64,000 nucleotides of DNA, taken from Propionimicrobium sp963511305. GTDB taxonomy: Bacteria > Actinomycetota > Actinomycetes > Propionibacteriales > Propionibacteriaceae. Each line of letters begins with the position of its first letter. The stretch's first letter is position 1. The translations under genes were made by a program, and so were the position numbers. Where the stretch lies: contig CAUPIJ010000004.1 in NCBI GenBank assembly GCA_963511305.1, positions 49,858 through 113,857 on the forward strand, read 5' to 3'. Below the pieces are notes generated by a model. That model searched no databases and was not told the DNA's origin. It saw nothing but the letters and a program-made list of their open reading frames with translations. Shown piece after piece: positions 52,194 to 60,893 of the stretch.

Positions 52194-53147
52194 ATGCTCG
52201 TTATCGCATATTCCACTCTCGCCAGTTTCGTTGAGCCAGATTTCGCCAACCAGATGGAGGATTCGAGACCTGTTTGGATCGGCGAAACCAAAGACACGAG
52301 CATTTTCCAAAACATTTCTGAACTCTGCTTTAGCGCCTCCCAGGCTTTGGGCACGAACAGGGCAGACGTGCTAGACCACCTGCGGGCCACTCAGCGTGTC
52401 TATTTTCTCGAGGTGCCACAAGATCGAATGGCGGACCTCGAGAATTGGGCTGCAGTAACCAGCTCCCTACTCCTGGCTGGCGGAAAGCTGCTCGACCCGC
52501 ATGGCTACAGCCTGGCATCGGAAGGTTCATCGGTGCCGATGCTGCCCGAACGACTCTCCAGAGCGCAGAAGTGGCGAGGCTTCTTGGCGAAGCGGGGCGT
52601 CTCGGTTCCGGAGACGATCCGCCCGGTTAGGGCCTTTGACGAGGTCGTCCCCCAGCTGGATCAGGTAGTGGGGCTTCGCACCCTTTCGCTGGCACTGTGC
52701 GTCACAGCGCAATACCTGACCGCCGAGAACCTGGAAACGCCAGATAATCACACCTTCCCGCGCGCGCTGGCAGCGATGACGCCTAGCGAGAAAGGCATGT
52801 ATCCGAAAAACGCGGCTCCCGATGCAGGCGAGTCCTTGAAGGAGCTGCTGTGGGCAACCCGACGGGTCCATATCGACTGGCCAGACACGCCCGTCGACGG
52901 CCTGGAACTCGCCGAACCGCTACTGCTAGGCAACGAGGACGGGTTTATCTCCAAGACAGAGCTCCGAAGCGTGAGCGAACTGCTAGACGAGCAGGAACGC
53001 ATGGCCTCCCTACTGTGGGCTTGGCGAGACGGCCAGGACATCGGAGCAGACGAAATGATCGTTCTGCCCAGACTCCGCACAATCACGTGGCTGTTGAACC
53101 GCAACCTAGAGTGGGACGAAATTGTGGGTGCTACGGAATTGCCGTGA
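52194..53147 (+). CDS. DUF4272-like protein
   Basis: 317 residues, soluble, no signal peptide. The middle motif RAQKWRGFLAKRGVSVPETIRPV (split here as RAQKWRGFL and GVSVPETI) and the end, LPRLRTITWLLNRNLEWDEIVGATEL, resemble DUF4272 proteins of unknown function, which end in a like NWLL...WDEV. Confidence in the family is moderate. It lies apart from the other genes, between two copies of the 123-bp repeat; its stop codon (TGA 53145-53147) is inside copy B. The final residues LP are thus written by the repeat edge. Confidence 0.55.
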   Translation: MLVIAYSTLASFVEPDFANQMEDSRPVWIGETKDTSIFQNISELCFSASQALGTNRADVLDHLRATQRVYFLEVPQDRMADLENWAAVTSSLLLAGGKLLDPHGYSLASEGSSVPMLPERLSRAQKWRGFLAKRGVSVPETIRPVRAFDEVVPQLDQVVGLRTLSLALCVTAQYLTAENLETPDNHTFPRALAAMTPSEKGMYPKNAAPDAGESLKELLWATRRVHIDWPDTPVDGLELAEPLLLGNEDGFISKTELRSVSELLDEQERMASLLWAWRDGQDIGADEMIVLPRLRTITWLLNRNLEWDEIVGATELP

Positions 53148-53265
53148 CAAATCCAACATTTCAAGAACCAGCTTTCAGATGGCTGAATATAAAACCCCTA
53201 GCCATGAGCTTATAGCCGAAACCGTGGCACCAAATTCGGGCTCCGAAATGTTGGATTTGTCACGG
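53142..53265 (-). repeat. 124-bp palindromic repeat, copy B (inverted orientation)
   Basis: Perfect 21-bp arms CCGTGACAAATCCAACATTTC. Read on the minus strand, the centre has GCTCATGGCTAGGG at the same offset (57-70) as GCTCTGGCTAGGCA in copy C and TTCTGGCTAGGCA in A, so this copy is reversed. The left end carries the TGA of the upstream gene, and the right end is 7 bases from the murJ stop, so it fills the convergent gap and probably acts as a terminator. Confidence 0.85.
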
Positions 53266-53272
53266 AGCTAGT

Positions 53273-54922
53273 TCAAGACCTGCGGAACCTGCCCACCATG
53301 CTGGTGATCAGATCGAAGTATTCGGTGATGCGCATAACGCGAGCGCAGACCGTGAAGATGGCGATGAAAACCAAGCAGCCGATGCCCAGCGCAACCACCT
53401 GCAGCAACCACCTCACGCCGATCATCAAAACAAGCTGGGAACTGCCCCAGGCGCAGAAACCGGCCAACGCCGATGCGATGATGAGCCGAACGTACAGCCT
53501 AAGCGTGCCGAACAGGGAGAGCCTACGCACCTGATGCCGGGCGAATATCACGAACGAGATCGTGCCCAGTACGTATGCGCCAGACTGGCCCAGAGCCACG
53601 ATTAAAACACCTTGCCCGGGGTCGGCGAAATTAACCGCGCACAAGGCGACTACCAACTGAAAGACAGCGAGAAAGCCCTGGAACGCGAAATTCGTCTTCC
53701 CCTGCTCGGATGCAAAGCAGTAGCGCTGCTGCAGCGTCATGATCGAGAACGGCAACAGGCCGATGCACATCGCAATCAAAACCGGCGCCAGCGCGTCCAA
53801 CTCTTCCGGGGTATTACCAGGAAAGATAACCCGCACCAGCGGCGAGGCCAGCACAGTTATTGCGACAGAGGCCGGGATTAGGAAGACCGCGGGCAGTTCC
53901 AGGCCCTGCTTCAGCAGCCTGCGGAGCGAGGGCATGTTTTGCGCCTGCCAGGCACGCGTCATCGGCGGGAAAAGCGCGGTGACCACGCTGAGCGCAACGA
54001 TGGAATGCGGCAGCATGAAGATCATGAACGCATAGTTCATTACGTTATTTCCCGCTACGAAACCCTCGATGCCCTTCTCTATCGCGATCGTCGGCATCCT
54101 AGAGGTGACCGAAAGAATGACCAGCCCGCTGATCGTCGACGCTAGCAGCGCCAGGAAAGTCCAGAACGTGTAGCGCGACAGATGGGCGAATTCCTGGCGT
54201 GGGAATCCCCATCGTGGCCGCCACTTGAAGCCGTCCTTGAGCAGCGGCGGGATCAGGATCAGCCCCTGGGCCACGATGCCCAGCGTCGCCGTGCCGGCGA
54301 ACAGCCAAATCATCGCGGCCGTCCACGTGCCCGCATCGTTCTGGCCTAGCCCGTAGAGCCCGATAAATGCGGCAAGGCCGGCGATCGACACCACGTTGTT
54401 AATCGCGGGAGCCCACATCGGCGCGCCGTACAGGCCGCGCGCGTTCAAGACCTGGCTCAGCACGGTGTACAGGCCATAGAAGAAGACCTGAGGCAGGCAG
54501 ATGAAAGCAAAGATCGTGCCGAGCTTCTGCGCCTCGGGCGTCAACTGAAGCAGCGAGAACAGCCACGGCGCCGCCACGGTGACGGCCACCGTCACCGCAG
54601 CTAGCATCAGCAACGAGATGGTCACCAGCTGATCGATGTATCTCTTCGCGTCTGCGCGCTTCGCCGCTTTCGCGATCTGCGGGACGATGACTGGCTCAAG
54701 CAGCCCGCCCGAGATGAGCAAGTAAATATAGTTTGGTAGCTGATTTGCGCCGTTGAAGGCGTCGCCGACCACACCAAGGCCGATCGCGGCGCCGGTAAGC
54801 GACGTGCGAACTAGACCGAGAACCCTGGAGACCATGGTCCCCGATGCCATCAGCGCGCTGTTGCGTCCTACGCTATGCCGCTCGACATCATCGGCCTCGG
54901 AGCTGAAACCGCCTTTACTCAA
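53273..54922 (-). CDS. murJ: Lipid II flippase MurJ (MviN)
   Basis: 549 residues with about fourteen hydrophobic segments over the whole length and the MATE/MviN start LMASGTMVSRVLGLVRTSLTGAAIGLGVVGDAFNGANQLPNYIYLLISGG. It moves lipid II across the membrane for peptidoglycan synthesis. The start is a TTG (54922) that overlaps the lysC stop as TTGA; no alternative ATG is close. In mycobacteria a C-terminal pseudokinase domain follows; here the protein ends with the membrane part. Confidence 0.92.
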   Translation of the reverse strand: MSKGGFSSEADDVERHSVGRNSALMASGTMVSRVLGLVRTSLTGAAIGLGVVGDAFNGANQLPNYIYLLISGGLLEPVIVPQIAKAAKRADAKRYIDQLVTISLLMLAAVTVAVTVAAPWLFSLLQLTPEAQKLGTIFAFICLPQVFFYGLYTVLSQVLNARGLYGAPMWAPAINNVVSIAGLAAFIGLYGLGQNDAGTWTAAMIWLFAGTATLGIVAQGLILIPPLLKDGFKWRPRWGFPRQEFAHLSRYTFWTFLALLASTISGLVILSVTSRMPTIAIEKGIEGFVAGNNVMNYAFMIFMLPHSIVALSVVTALFPPMTRAWQAQNMPSLRRLLKQGLELPAVFLIPASVAITVLASPLVRVIFPGNTPEELDALAPVLIAMCIGLLPFSIMTLQQRYCFASEQGKTNFAFQGFLAVFQLVVALCAVNFADPGQGVLIVALGQSGAYVLGTISFVIFARHQVRRLSLFGTLRLYVRLIIASALAGFCAWGSSQLVLMIGVRWLLQVVALGIGCLVFIAIFTVCARVMRITEYFDLITSMVGRFRRS

Positions 54923-55437
54923 CGGCCGGTCCCCGCATAGACAATTGCCTCGGTATCTGCGTCCATACCGAAGGCCGAATGGGCGACACGAACCGCGTCG
55001 TCAAGCTGGTCGATGTCGACAACTACCGAGATTCGGATCTCAGAGGTGCTGATCATCTGAATGTTGATCTCGTTGTCGGCCAGAGCCTCGAAGAACGTTG
55101 CTGTCACGCCAGGGTTCGAGCGCATGCCCACCCCGATCACGGAAACCTTGCCCACCTGCTCGTCGAAGCGCAGATCCGTGAAACCGATTTCGTCCTTGGC
55201 CTCCTCAAGGGCCCTCATCGCGCGATCGGTGTCCTCGCTGGGCAGCGTGAAAGTGATGTCCGTGGCGCCGCTAGACACCTCCGAGACGTTCTGCACGATC
55301 ATGTCGATGTTGATGTTGTTTGCGCTGATCAGGCTGAATATGCGCGCAGCCTTGCCGATCTGGTCGGGAACGCCAACGACGGTGATTTTCGACTCGGAAC
55401 GATCGTGGGCAATTCCGCTGATTAAAACCTGTTCCAT
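54919..55437 (-). CDS. Probable internal start for the aspartate kinase beta (regulatory) subunit
   Basis: ATG 55437 is in frame with lysC, with AGAGGAG 6 bases upstream; this would give 172 residues (MEQVLISGIAHDRSESKITVVG and the two ACT domains). In corynebacteria and mycobacteria an alpha2-beta2 enzyme is made in the same way. Whether this start is used here is an inference. Confidence 0.55.
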   Translation of the reverse strand: MEQVLISGIAHDRSESKITVVGVPDQIGKAARIFSLISANNINIDMIVQNVSEVSSGATDITFTLPSEDTDRAMRALEEAKDEIGFTDLRFDEQVGKVSVIGVGMRSNPGVTATFFEALADNEINIQMISTSEIRISVVVDIDQLDDAVRVAHSAFGMDADTEAIVYAGTGR

Positions 55438-56280
55438 TCGCTTCTCCTCTGCGGCGGTGAGATTGCCGTCCTCGATGCTGCCACGCACGATCGTGCCTGG
55501 TTTGTTGGTGAATGAGCTGCGCACGTGAATCGCCACGTTCTCGCGGCGGGCGTATTCGACGCAGCGAAGATGCAGAACCTTGGCGCCGTTAGCAGCCATC
55601 TCGAGCATCTCCTCATAAGTGATTTCGTCGATCTTGCGCGCGCCCTTAGTGATGCGCGGATCCGCGGTGAAGACGCCGTCGACGTCCGTGTAGATCTCGC
55701 AGACCTCGGCATTAAGCGCGGAAGCCAGCGCCACCGCCGTGGTATCGGACGCGCCACGACCCAACGTGGTGACGTCCTTGGTGTCGTAGCTAACTCCCTG
55801 GAAGCCGGCGACGATAACCACCATGCCATCTTCCAGCGACTCGGCGACGCGACGCGGGGTGATATCGAGAATCCGGGCATCGCCGTGCGTTGCCGTGGTG
55901 ATGACGCCCGCCTGGGAGCCGGTGTAGCTCAGCGCCTCGACACCGAGATCGTTCAGCGCCATGGCAAGCAGAGCGGCCGACTGGCGCTCGCCCGTAGTCA
56001 GCAGCATGTCAAGTTCGCGCGGACGCGGATTCGGGCTGACCTCCAGCGCGAGATCCATCAGATCATCGGTGGTGTCGCCCATCGCGGAAATGACGATCAC
56101 TACCTGTTTACCGCTGCGATGCGCCTCGGCGATTCGGCGGGCAACTCGCTTGATGGACTCCGCATCTTCGACCGATGAACCACCGAACTTGGCGACTATA
56201 CGCCCCTCCACCAACTCGCGTTCCGTGACACAGGTACGCGCAAGCGGTGTGGATTCATACTTGGTGTCGTTATTCACCAT
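54919..56280 (-). CDS. lysC: Aspartate kinase
   Basis: 453 residues. The kinase has VAKFGGSSVEDAESIKRVA, TTGERQSAALLA and GRGASDTTAVALA; two ACT domains follow from about residue 282. An ATG at 55437 with GGAG 6 bases before would start the regulatory subunit. It makes beta-aspartyl phosphate for lysine, threonine, methionine and DAP. asd, its usual partner, is not next to it: murJ takes its place, coupled by four bases. A long hydrophilic N-terminus (about 27 residues before VEGRIVAKFG) may be partly artefact; the true start could be GTG at 56199. Confidence 0.93.
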   Translation of the reverse strand: MVNNDTKYESTPLARTCVTERELVEGRIVAKFGGSSVEDAESIKRVARRIAEAHRSGKQVVIVISAMGDTTDDLMDLALEVSPNPRPRELDMLLTTGERQSAALLAMALNDLGVEALSYTGSQAGVITTATHGDARILDITPRRVAESLEDGMVVIVAGFQGVSYDTKDVTTLGRGASDTTAVALASALNAEVCEIYTDVDGVFTADPRITKGARKIDEITYEEMLEMAANGAKVLHLRCVEYARRENVAIHVRSSFTNKPGTIVRGSIEDGNLTAAEEKRMEQVLISGIAHDRSESKITVVGVPDQIGKAARIFSLISANNINIDMIVQNVSEVSSGATDITFTLPSEDTDRAMRALEEAKDEIGFTDLRFDEQVGKVSVIGVGMRSNPGVTATFFEALADNEINIQMISTSEIRISVVVDIDQLDDAVRVAHSAFGMDADTEAIVYAGTGR

Positions 56281-56400
56281 TAACGCCTTTCATTCGTCGC
56301 GTTAACTCTAGTCGAACACGTTTGCTTTGCCTATCGCATCCACATCGTAGTAAAACACCAAGACATTATTAGAGGCGAGCTCGCCATTGAACCCGCCTCT

Positions 56401-56434
56401 GGTCGCTTTCGCGATATGGTCGCTTTCGCGATAA
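56401..56434. repeat. 17-bp tandem duplication with palindromic core upstream of lysC
   Basis: GGTCGCTTTCGCGATAT followed by GGTCGCTTTCGCGATAA. Each unit has TCGC-TTTC-GCGA, an interrupted palindrome. Just downstream (56373-56384) is a perfect 12-bp palindrome GGCGAGCTCGCC. Both lie in the 263-base gap between sdhB and lysC, which holds no gene. Confidence 0.6.
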
Positions 56435-56543
56435 TTCCGTCTGACCCACCCCTGGTTCAAACGGGTATACGAACATTTATAACAGGCCAGATCTTTGCGC
56501 TTTCAGAGGGGGTGCCTCTAAACGCGAAAACTCGTCAAAGACC

Positions 56544-57293
56544 CTAGTCAGCCTTCCCTCGGAAGAACGAACGCAACCGCTCGCCAGCGACGGCAGCAAC
56601 AGCTTCCAGCGGAATACCAGCCGGACAAACCTGCACGCACTCGCCGTAGCTGGAGCAAGGCCCGAACTCTGCATCCAAGACAGCCTCGGCGGCCTTGGCC
56701 CGCTTGCCGCGCTCCTTCGAGCCGTGCGGCATCAAGGCCAGGTGTGCCAGCTTCGCGCCACCGAAAAGGTATGCGGCACCGTTTGGGCAAGCCGCAACGC
56801 AGGCGCCGCAACCGATGCAGGCCGCGAAATCCAGGGTCTTTTCGGCCTCCTCGTGGGTGATCAGCAGGTCATCGGCGTCCGGGGCGGTTCCGGCATCAAC
56901 GGCCACGTGACCTGCAGCGCGAATGACGTCGTCAAGGCCGGAACGATCAACAATCAGATCTCTAACAACCGGGAATCCCGCCGCCCTGAACGGCTCGATG
57001 CGCAGCTTGTCGACATCACCGAACGCACGCAAATGCTGGCGACAGCTCGGGGTATTGGGCACCGGGCCGTGTGGACGATTGTTCACAGACACACCACAGG
57101 CGCCACAGACACCCTCGCGACAGTCCGACTCAAATGCGATCGGCTCGATGCCCTCGTCGAATAGCTGCTGATTGAGCCGATCCAGCAGCTCAAGCAGGCT
57201 CATCTCGGGAGTCGCGTCCTCAAGAGTGTAGGTCTCGAAGCGACCCTGGTCGTTTGGCCCGGCCTGGCGCCAGACCTCTAGCTCGATCCTCAT
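56544..57293 (-). CDS. sdhB: Succinate dehydrogenase/fumarate reductase iron-sulfur subunit
   Basis: 249 residues. The 2Fe-2S cysteines are in CREGVCGACGVSVNNRPHGPVPNTPSC, and the 4Fe-4S and 3Fe-4S clusters in CIGCGACVAACP and CSSYGECVQVCPAGIPLE. It passes electrons from FAD to the quinone site. It overlaps the sdhA stop (ATGA) and ends the operon. Confidence 0.96.
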   Translation of the reverse strand: MRIELEVWRQAGPNDQGRFETYTLEDATPEMSLLELLDRLNQQLFDEGIEPIAFESDCREGVCGACGVSVNNRPHGPVPNTPSCRQHLRAFGDVDKLRIEPFRAAGFPVVRDLIVDRSGLDDVIRAAGHVAVDAGTAPDADDLLITHEEAEKTLDFAACIGCGACVAACPNGAAYLFGGAKLAHLALMPHGSKERGKRAKAAEAVLDAEFGPCSSYGECVQVCPAGIPLEAVAAVAGERLRSFFRGKAD

Positions 57294-59347
57294 CGGTAAT
57301 TCCTAACCTGTAGCGGAACCAGTTCGAAGTGCAGCTGCTCGGTGTGACGCACGTGGTCGCCGGAAGGCGTGGTCTCCCAGGCGGAAACGTTGCACCACTT
57401 CTCGTCGTTTCGGGCCGCCTCGCCGTCAGCCAGGGCGAATTCCTCGCGGTAGTGCGCGCCGCACGATTCCTCACGCTCCAGAGCATCCAGGATGATCAAC
57501 TCGGCGAGCTCGAAGAAGTCAGACACGCGGCCGGCTCTCTCCAGCTCCTGGTTCAGCTGATGCCCCTCACCCATCACGAGCACGTCACGATGGAACTCGT
57601 CGCGCAGCACCCGAACTTTCGCCAGACCCTCGCGAAGACCCTTCTCGTTTCGCGAGACTCCGCAGTGCTGATACAAAATATCGCCGAGCCTGCGGTGGAA
57701 AGTGGCTGGACGCGTCTTGCCCTTGTTATTTAGCAACCGGCTTATCCTCTGCTCGGTCTCCTGCTTAGCCCGCTGCACCTCGGGGGCATCCTGGCTCAGC
57801 GGCGGCTTGCCGACATAGTCGGCTAGATAGTTCGGCACCGACAGCGGCAGGGTGAACCACCCATCGACGCACGCGCTGAGCAGCGAATTCGCGCCCAGGC
57901 GGTTGGCGCCGTGGTAGTTGTTGCCGGCCTCACCGCCAACAAACAGACCAGGCAGCGAAGTCATCTGATCGAAATCACTCCACAAGCCGCCCATCGAGAA
58001 GTGGGCGCCGGGAGCGATGCGCATCGGCTCGGTGTAGGGATCTTCGCCGGTGACGTCGTTATACATATCGAAGAGGTTGCCGTAGTGCTCGGCGATCGTT
58101 TCTTTGCCGAGTCTGTTGATGGCGTCACGGAAGTCCAGATAGACCGAGTTCTTGAGCGGTCCGACACCCCTGCCCGCCTCGATTTCGACTCGAGCCGCAC
58201 GCGACGCCACGTCTCGTGGAGTCAGGTTGCCGTATGCCGGATAGCGCCGTTCCAGGTAGTAGTCGCGGTCTTCTTCGGGAATGTCATTGGGCGCGCGGTC
58301 GTCGTCGGCGTTCTTCGGCACCCAGATTCGCCCGTCGTTGCGCAGCGACTCGCTCATCAGCACGGTCTTCGACTGCCAGTAACTGGAAACCGGCAGAGCG
58401 GTCGGGTGGAACTGAACGAACGCGGGCGAGGCGAAGTATGCACCGCGCTTGTGCGCCCGCCAAGTGGCGGTGACGTTCGAGTTCATGGCCAGCGTCGAAT
58501 GGAAGAAGACGCTGCCGTAGCCGCCGGTAGCCAGGATGACCGCGTGGGCGGTCCAGGTCTTGATCTCGCCGGTAACCAGGTCGCGGGTGACGATGCCCTG
58601 CGCCCTGCCGTCTGCGACAATCAGGTCGAGCATCTCGGTTCGGGTGTGCAGCTTGACCGTGCCGCGAGCCACCTGCCGCTGCAGCGCCTGGGCGCTATTG
58701 ATCTGCAGCTGCTGGCCGGTCTGGCCGCGCGTGTAGTAGGTGCGCGAGACCTGCACGCCACCGAAGCTTCGGGTGGCCAGCTGGCCGCCGTATTCGCGGG
58801 CGAAGGGCGAGCCGATGGCCTGCATGTGGTCGATCACCTTGACAGATTCCTCGGCCAGGCGGACGACGTCGGCCTCACGGGCGCGGAAGTCGCCGCCCTT
58901 GATGGTGTCGGTGACGAAGCGCTCGATGGAGTCTCCATCCACCTTGCGGGCGCGGGCCGCGTTAATACCACCCTGCGCAGCGACCGAGTGGGCACGTCGC
59001 GGGGAATCGTGGAATGTGAAGCAGTCGACGTCGTAGCCGAGCTCTCCCAGCGCCGCAGCAGCGCCGCTGCCAGCCAGGCCGGTACCGACCACGATCAGCT
59101 TCATCTTCCTGCGGTTTGCTGGGTTGACTAGGCGATATTCGGCCTGTCGACGACGCCAAGCGGTACGCGGATCACCGTCAGGAACGTGCGCGTCGAGCTC
59201 GCCGAGTAGGGGTTTCGGGTGCTGGGGACCAGGAGCGTCCATAGCCCGCTTGGCCCCTGTGGCATGCGCGCGCTGGGGATCTACCGGGGCGGGTTCAGGC
59301 TTGGGCGCGTCAGAAAATACCGACTGCAGCTTCTTTAGGAAACTCAT
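57290..59347 (-). CDS. sdhA: Succinate dehydrogenase/fumarate reductase flavoprotein subunit
   Basis: 685 residues from ATG 59347, which overlaps the sdhC stop (ATGA); a longer upstream frame lies in sdhC. FAD motif VVGTGLAGSGAAAALGELG at about 84-102, HSVAAQGGINAA covalent-FAD His region, and the active-site QFHPTALPV and GGEAGNNYHGANRLGANSLL. The ~50 residues before LDAHVPDGDPRTAW are proline- and charge-rich and absent from typical enzymes. The actinobacterial type with three subunits. Confidence 0.95.
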   Translation of the reverse strand: MSFLKKLQSVFSDAPKPEPAPVDPQRAHATGAKRAMDAPGPQHPKPLLGELDAHVPDGDPRTAWRRRQAEYRLVNPANRRKMKLIVVGTGLAGSGAAAALGELGYDVDCFTFHDSPRRAHSVAAQGGINAARARKVDGDSIERFVTDTIKGGDFRAREADVVRLAEESVKVIDHMQAIGSPFAREYGGQLATRSFGGVQVSRTYYTRGQTGQQLQINSAQALQRQVARGTVKLHTRTEMLDLIVADGRAQGIVTRDLVTGEIKTWTAHAVILATGGYGSVFFHSTLAMNSNVTATWRAHKRGAYFASPAFVQFHPTALPVSSYWQSKTVLMSESLRNDGRIWVPKNADDDRAPNDIPEEDRDYYLERRYPAYGNLTPRDVASRAARVEIEAGRGVGPLKNSVYLDFRDAINRLGKETIAEHYGNLFDMYNDVTGEDPYTEPMRIAPGAHFSMGGLWSDFDQMTSLPGLFVGGEAGNNYHGANRLGANSLLSACVDGWFTLPLSVPNYLADYVGKPPLSQDAPEVQRAKQETEQRISRLLNNKGKTRPATFHRRLGDILYQHCGVSRNEKGLREGLAKVRVLRDEFHRDVLVMGEGHQLNQELERAGRVSDFFELAELIILDALEREESCGAHYREEFALADGEAARNDEKWCNVSAWETTPSGDHVRHTEQLHFELVPLQVRNYR

Positions 59348-60045
59348 GAAATCACTCCTGCCTGCACGAACACTGGGATTGCCGCGTTGCACAGCAAAAT
59401 AATGATTGCCACCAGCGAACCGAGCAGCGCCCATAGTTGCCTGGTGCGCGGGGCTGTCACGCCGAAGTCCTGCATCATGGTGCGCGCGCCGTGAGCGATG
59501 TGCAGCGCGATTAGCAGCATCGCGAAAACGTAGAAGGTGGCCATCGCGGGACGCGAGAAGCTAGCGACCAGGTTCTGGTAGGCGTTTCCGGAGACGAAAG
59601 ACTCGGGAGCCACGGCCCGTCCGATGGTCAGATCCAGCAAGTGGACGACGATGAAGACGCCGATCACCAGGCCGGTCGGCACCATCATCCAGGCATTCTT
59701 GCCCATGCGGGAAAGCTTCAGCTTTTTCTTGCCGCGAGCCTTTCGGCCGCGGAAATAAATTATCAATCCGCTAGTCACATGCGCCACGAGCGACAACGAA
59801 AGCACGATGCGTAACGCCCAAAGCACGCTCTTCTTCGGCAGCAGCGGGTAGCCAACCTCGCGTAGCCAACTCGCGTAGTTGTTGAAGGCCTCAGCGCCTT
59901 GAAAGACCTTTAGGTTGCCGAACATGTGAATGAATACGAAAGCAACGAAAATGACTCCCGTAACAGCCATCACCTGTTTGAGCAGGATCGACGAAAGACG
60001 GGGCCGTTTAGCTGCACGTCCGTTCTTCACTAACGAGACAGTCAT
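59344..60045 (-). CDS. sdhC: Succinate dehydrogenase cytochrome b subunit
   Basis: 233 residues with five membrane helices (about 23-45, 74-97, 119-138, 168-187, 206-230) in the type-B two-haem arrangement; histidines in FIHMFGN, LVAHVTSG, IVVHLLD and IALHIAHG are the likely haem ligands. It anchors SdhAB and reduces menaquinone. It is the first gene of sdhCAB. Confidence 0.94.
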   Translation of the reverse strand: MTVSLVKNGRAAKRPRLSSILLKQVMAVTGVIFVAFVFIHMFGNLKVFQGAEAFNNYASWLREVGYPLLPKKSVLWALRIVLSLSLVAHVTSGLIIYFRGRKARGKKKLKLSRMGKNAWMMVPTGLVIGVFIVVHLLDLTIGRAVAPESFVSGNAYQNLVASFSRPAMATFYVFAMLLIALHIAHGARTMMQDFGVTAPRTRQLWALLGSLVAIIILLCNAAIPVFVQAGVIS

Positions 60046-60144
60046 GGCCTTAGCCTAACCCGCGCCGGTCAGACGGTCTGAAGGTACCTGCTATTTCTCA
60101 GGTAGCAGGAAACGCCTTGGGATTCATTTCAGGGTCTGATCGGG

Positions 60145-60876
60145 CTAGCTCACAAACGGCCGGGTCGACCACGACGAAAACTCGTGAGCCAGATTGAAAC
60201 CGAGCCGGCGATAGACGCTAATTGCACTTTTGTTCTTCGAATACGCACTCAACGTGACCACCGGGTGTGTCTCCAAAAACCGCCGGCTCAACTCGGCGAT
60301 GATAGCGCTGCCCAGCCCCCTGCCACGATAGGCCGGGTCGACCAGAATGCCCGCCAGATAGCCGTAGCCAGCAGGCGTGCGACGAGCCGTTCCGCAACCG
60401 ATCAGCTTGTCACCGTCGCGAGCGCCGACCCAGAACTCATTAATGCCCTGGCCGGGCATGCCCTCAAAAAGCGGATTCAGCGGCATCGCGAAGTCGAGGA
60501 TTTCCTGCGCGTCGGCATCGTCGTCAAGCTCAACGAAATCGAAGCTGCCCTCTGCGACCACTCGCTGCGCCCACATCCACACCCACTGATCTCCCCTAGT
60601 CCAGGGTTCCTGGGTGATCTCGAAGTCGCCCTCCGCGGAAAGCCAGCAGAGCTCCAGACCCTTGGCCTTCGATAGCCGCACCAGTTCGGCGAGCACCGCA
60701 TCGGCGTCTATGGGCTTCTGGGCGAAAACCAGGGCGCCGCCCAATCCCGGCCGCTCAGTCGAGACAGTAGCCCAGAACCCCTCGCCCAGCAGGCAGATAT
60801 CGTCCTCACCGGTTTGGTAAGCAGCCAGCGGATCGGCGGCATCGGCGAGCAGTTGAGCGCGACTAACAACCTTCAT
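60145..60876 (-). CDS. GNAT acetyltransferase
   Basis: 243 residues from ATG 60876 (an in-frame TTG lies 6 bases upstream). The second half is a GNAT domain with the acetyl-CoA loop VDPAYRGRGLGSAIIAEL and the late SAYSKNKSAISVYRRLGF. The N-terminal half is a less typical region that may be a degenerate second GNAT domain, as in mycothiol synthase, but I see no P-loop there. Substrate unknown. A weak hairpin (60087-60109, arms CCTGCTA/TAGCAGG) lies beyond the stop. Confidence 0.85.
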   Translation of the reverse strand: MKVVSRAQLLADAADPLAAYQTGEDDICLLGEGFWATVSTERPGLGGALVFAQKPIDADAVLAELVRLSKAKGLELCWLSAEGDFEITQEPWTRGDQWVWMWAQRVVAEGSFDFVELDDDADAQEILDFAMPLNPLFEGMPGQGINEFWVGARDGDKLIGCGTARRTPAGYGYLAGILVDPAYRGRGLGSAIIAELSRRFLETHPVVTLSAYSKNKSAISVYRRLGFNLAHEFSSWSTRPFVS

Positions 60877-60893
60877 AGCCAACCAGGTTACTC

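Noticed and set aside
57911..59131. A 400-codon open frame opposite sdhA, and similar long antisense frames opposite cls (2182-3573), topA (34362-35402) and clpC
   Set aside because: They mirror codon bias of GC-rich sense genes, lack domains or ribosome sites, and the sense strand has clear family motifs.
60087..60109. Strong terminator after the GNAT gene
   Set aside because: A 7-bp stem without a T-run; mentioned only as a weak hairpin.
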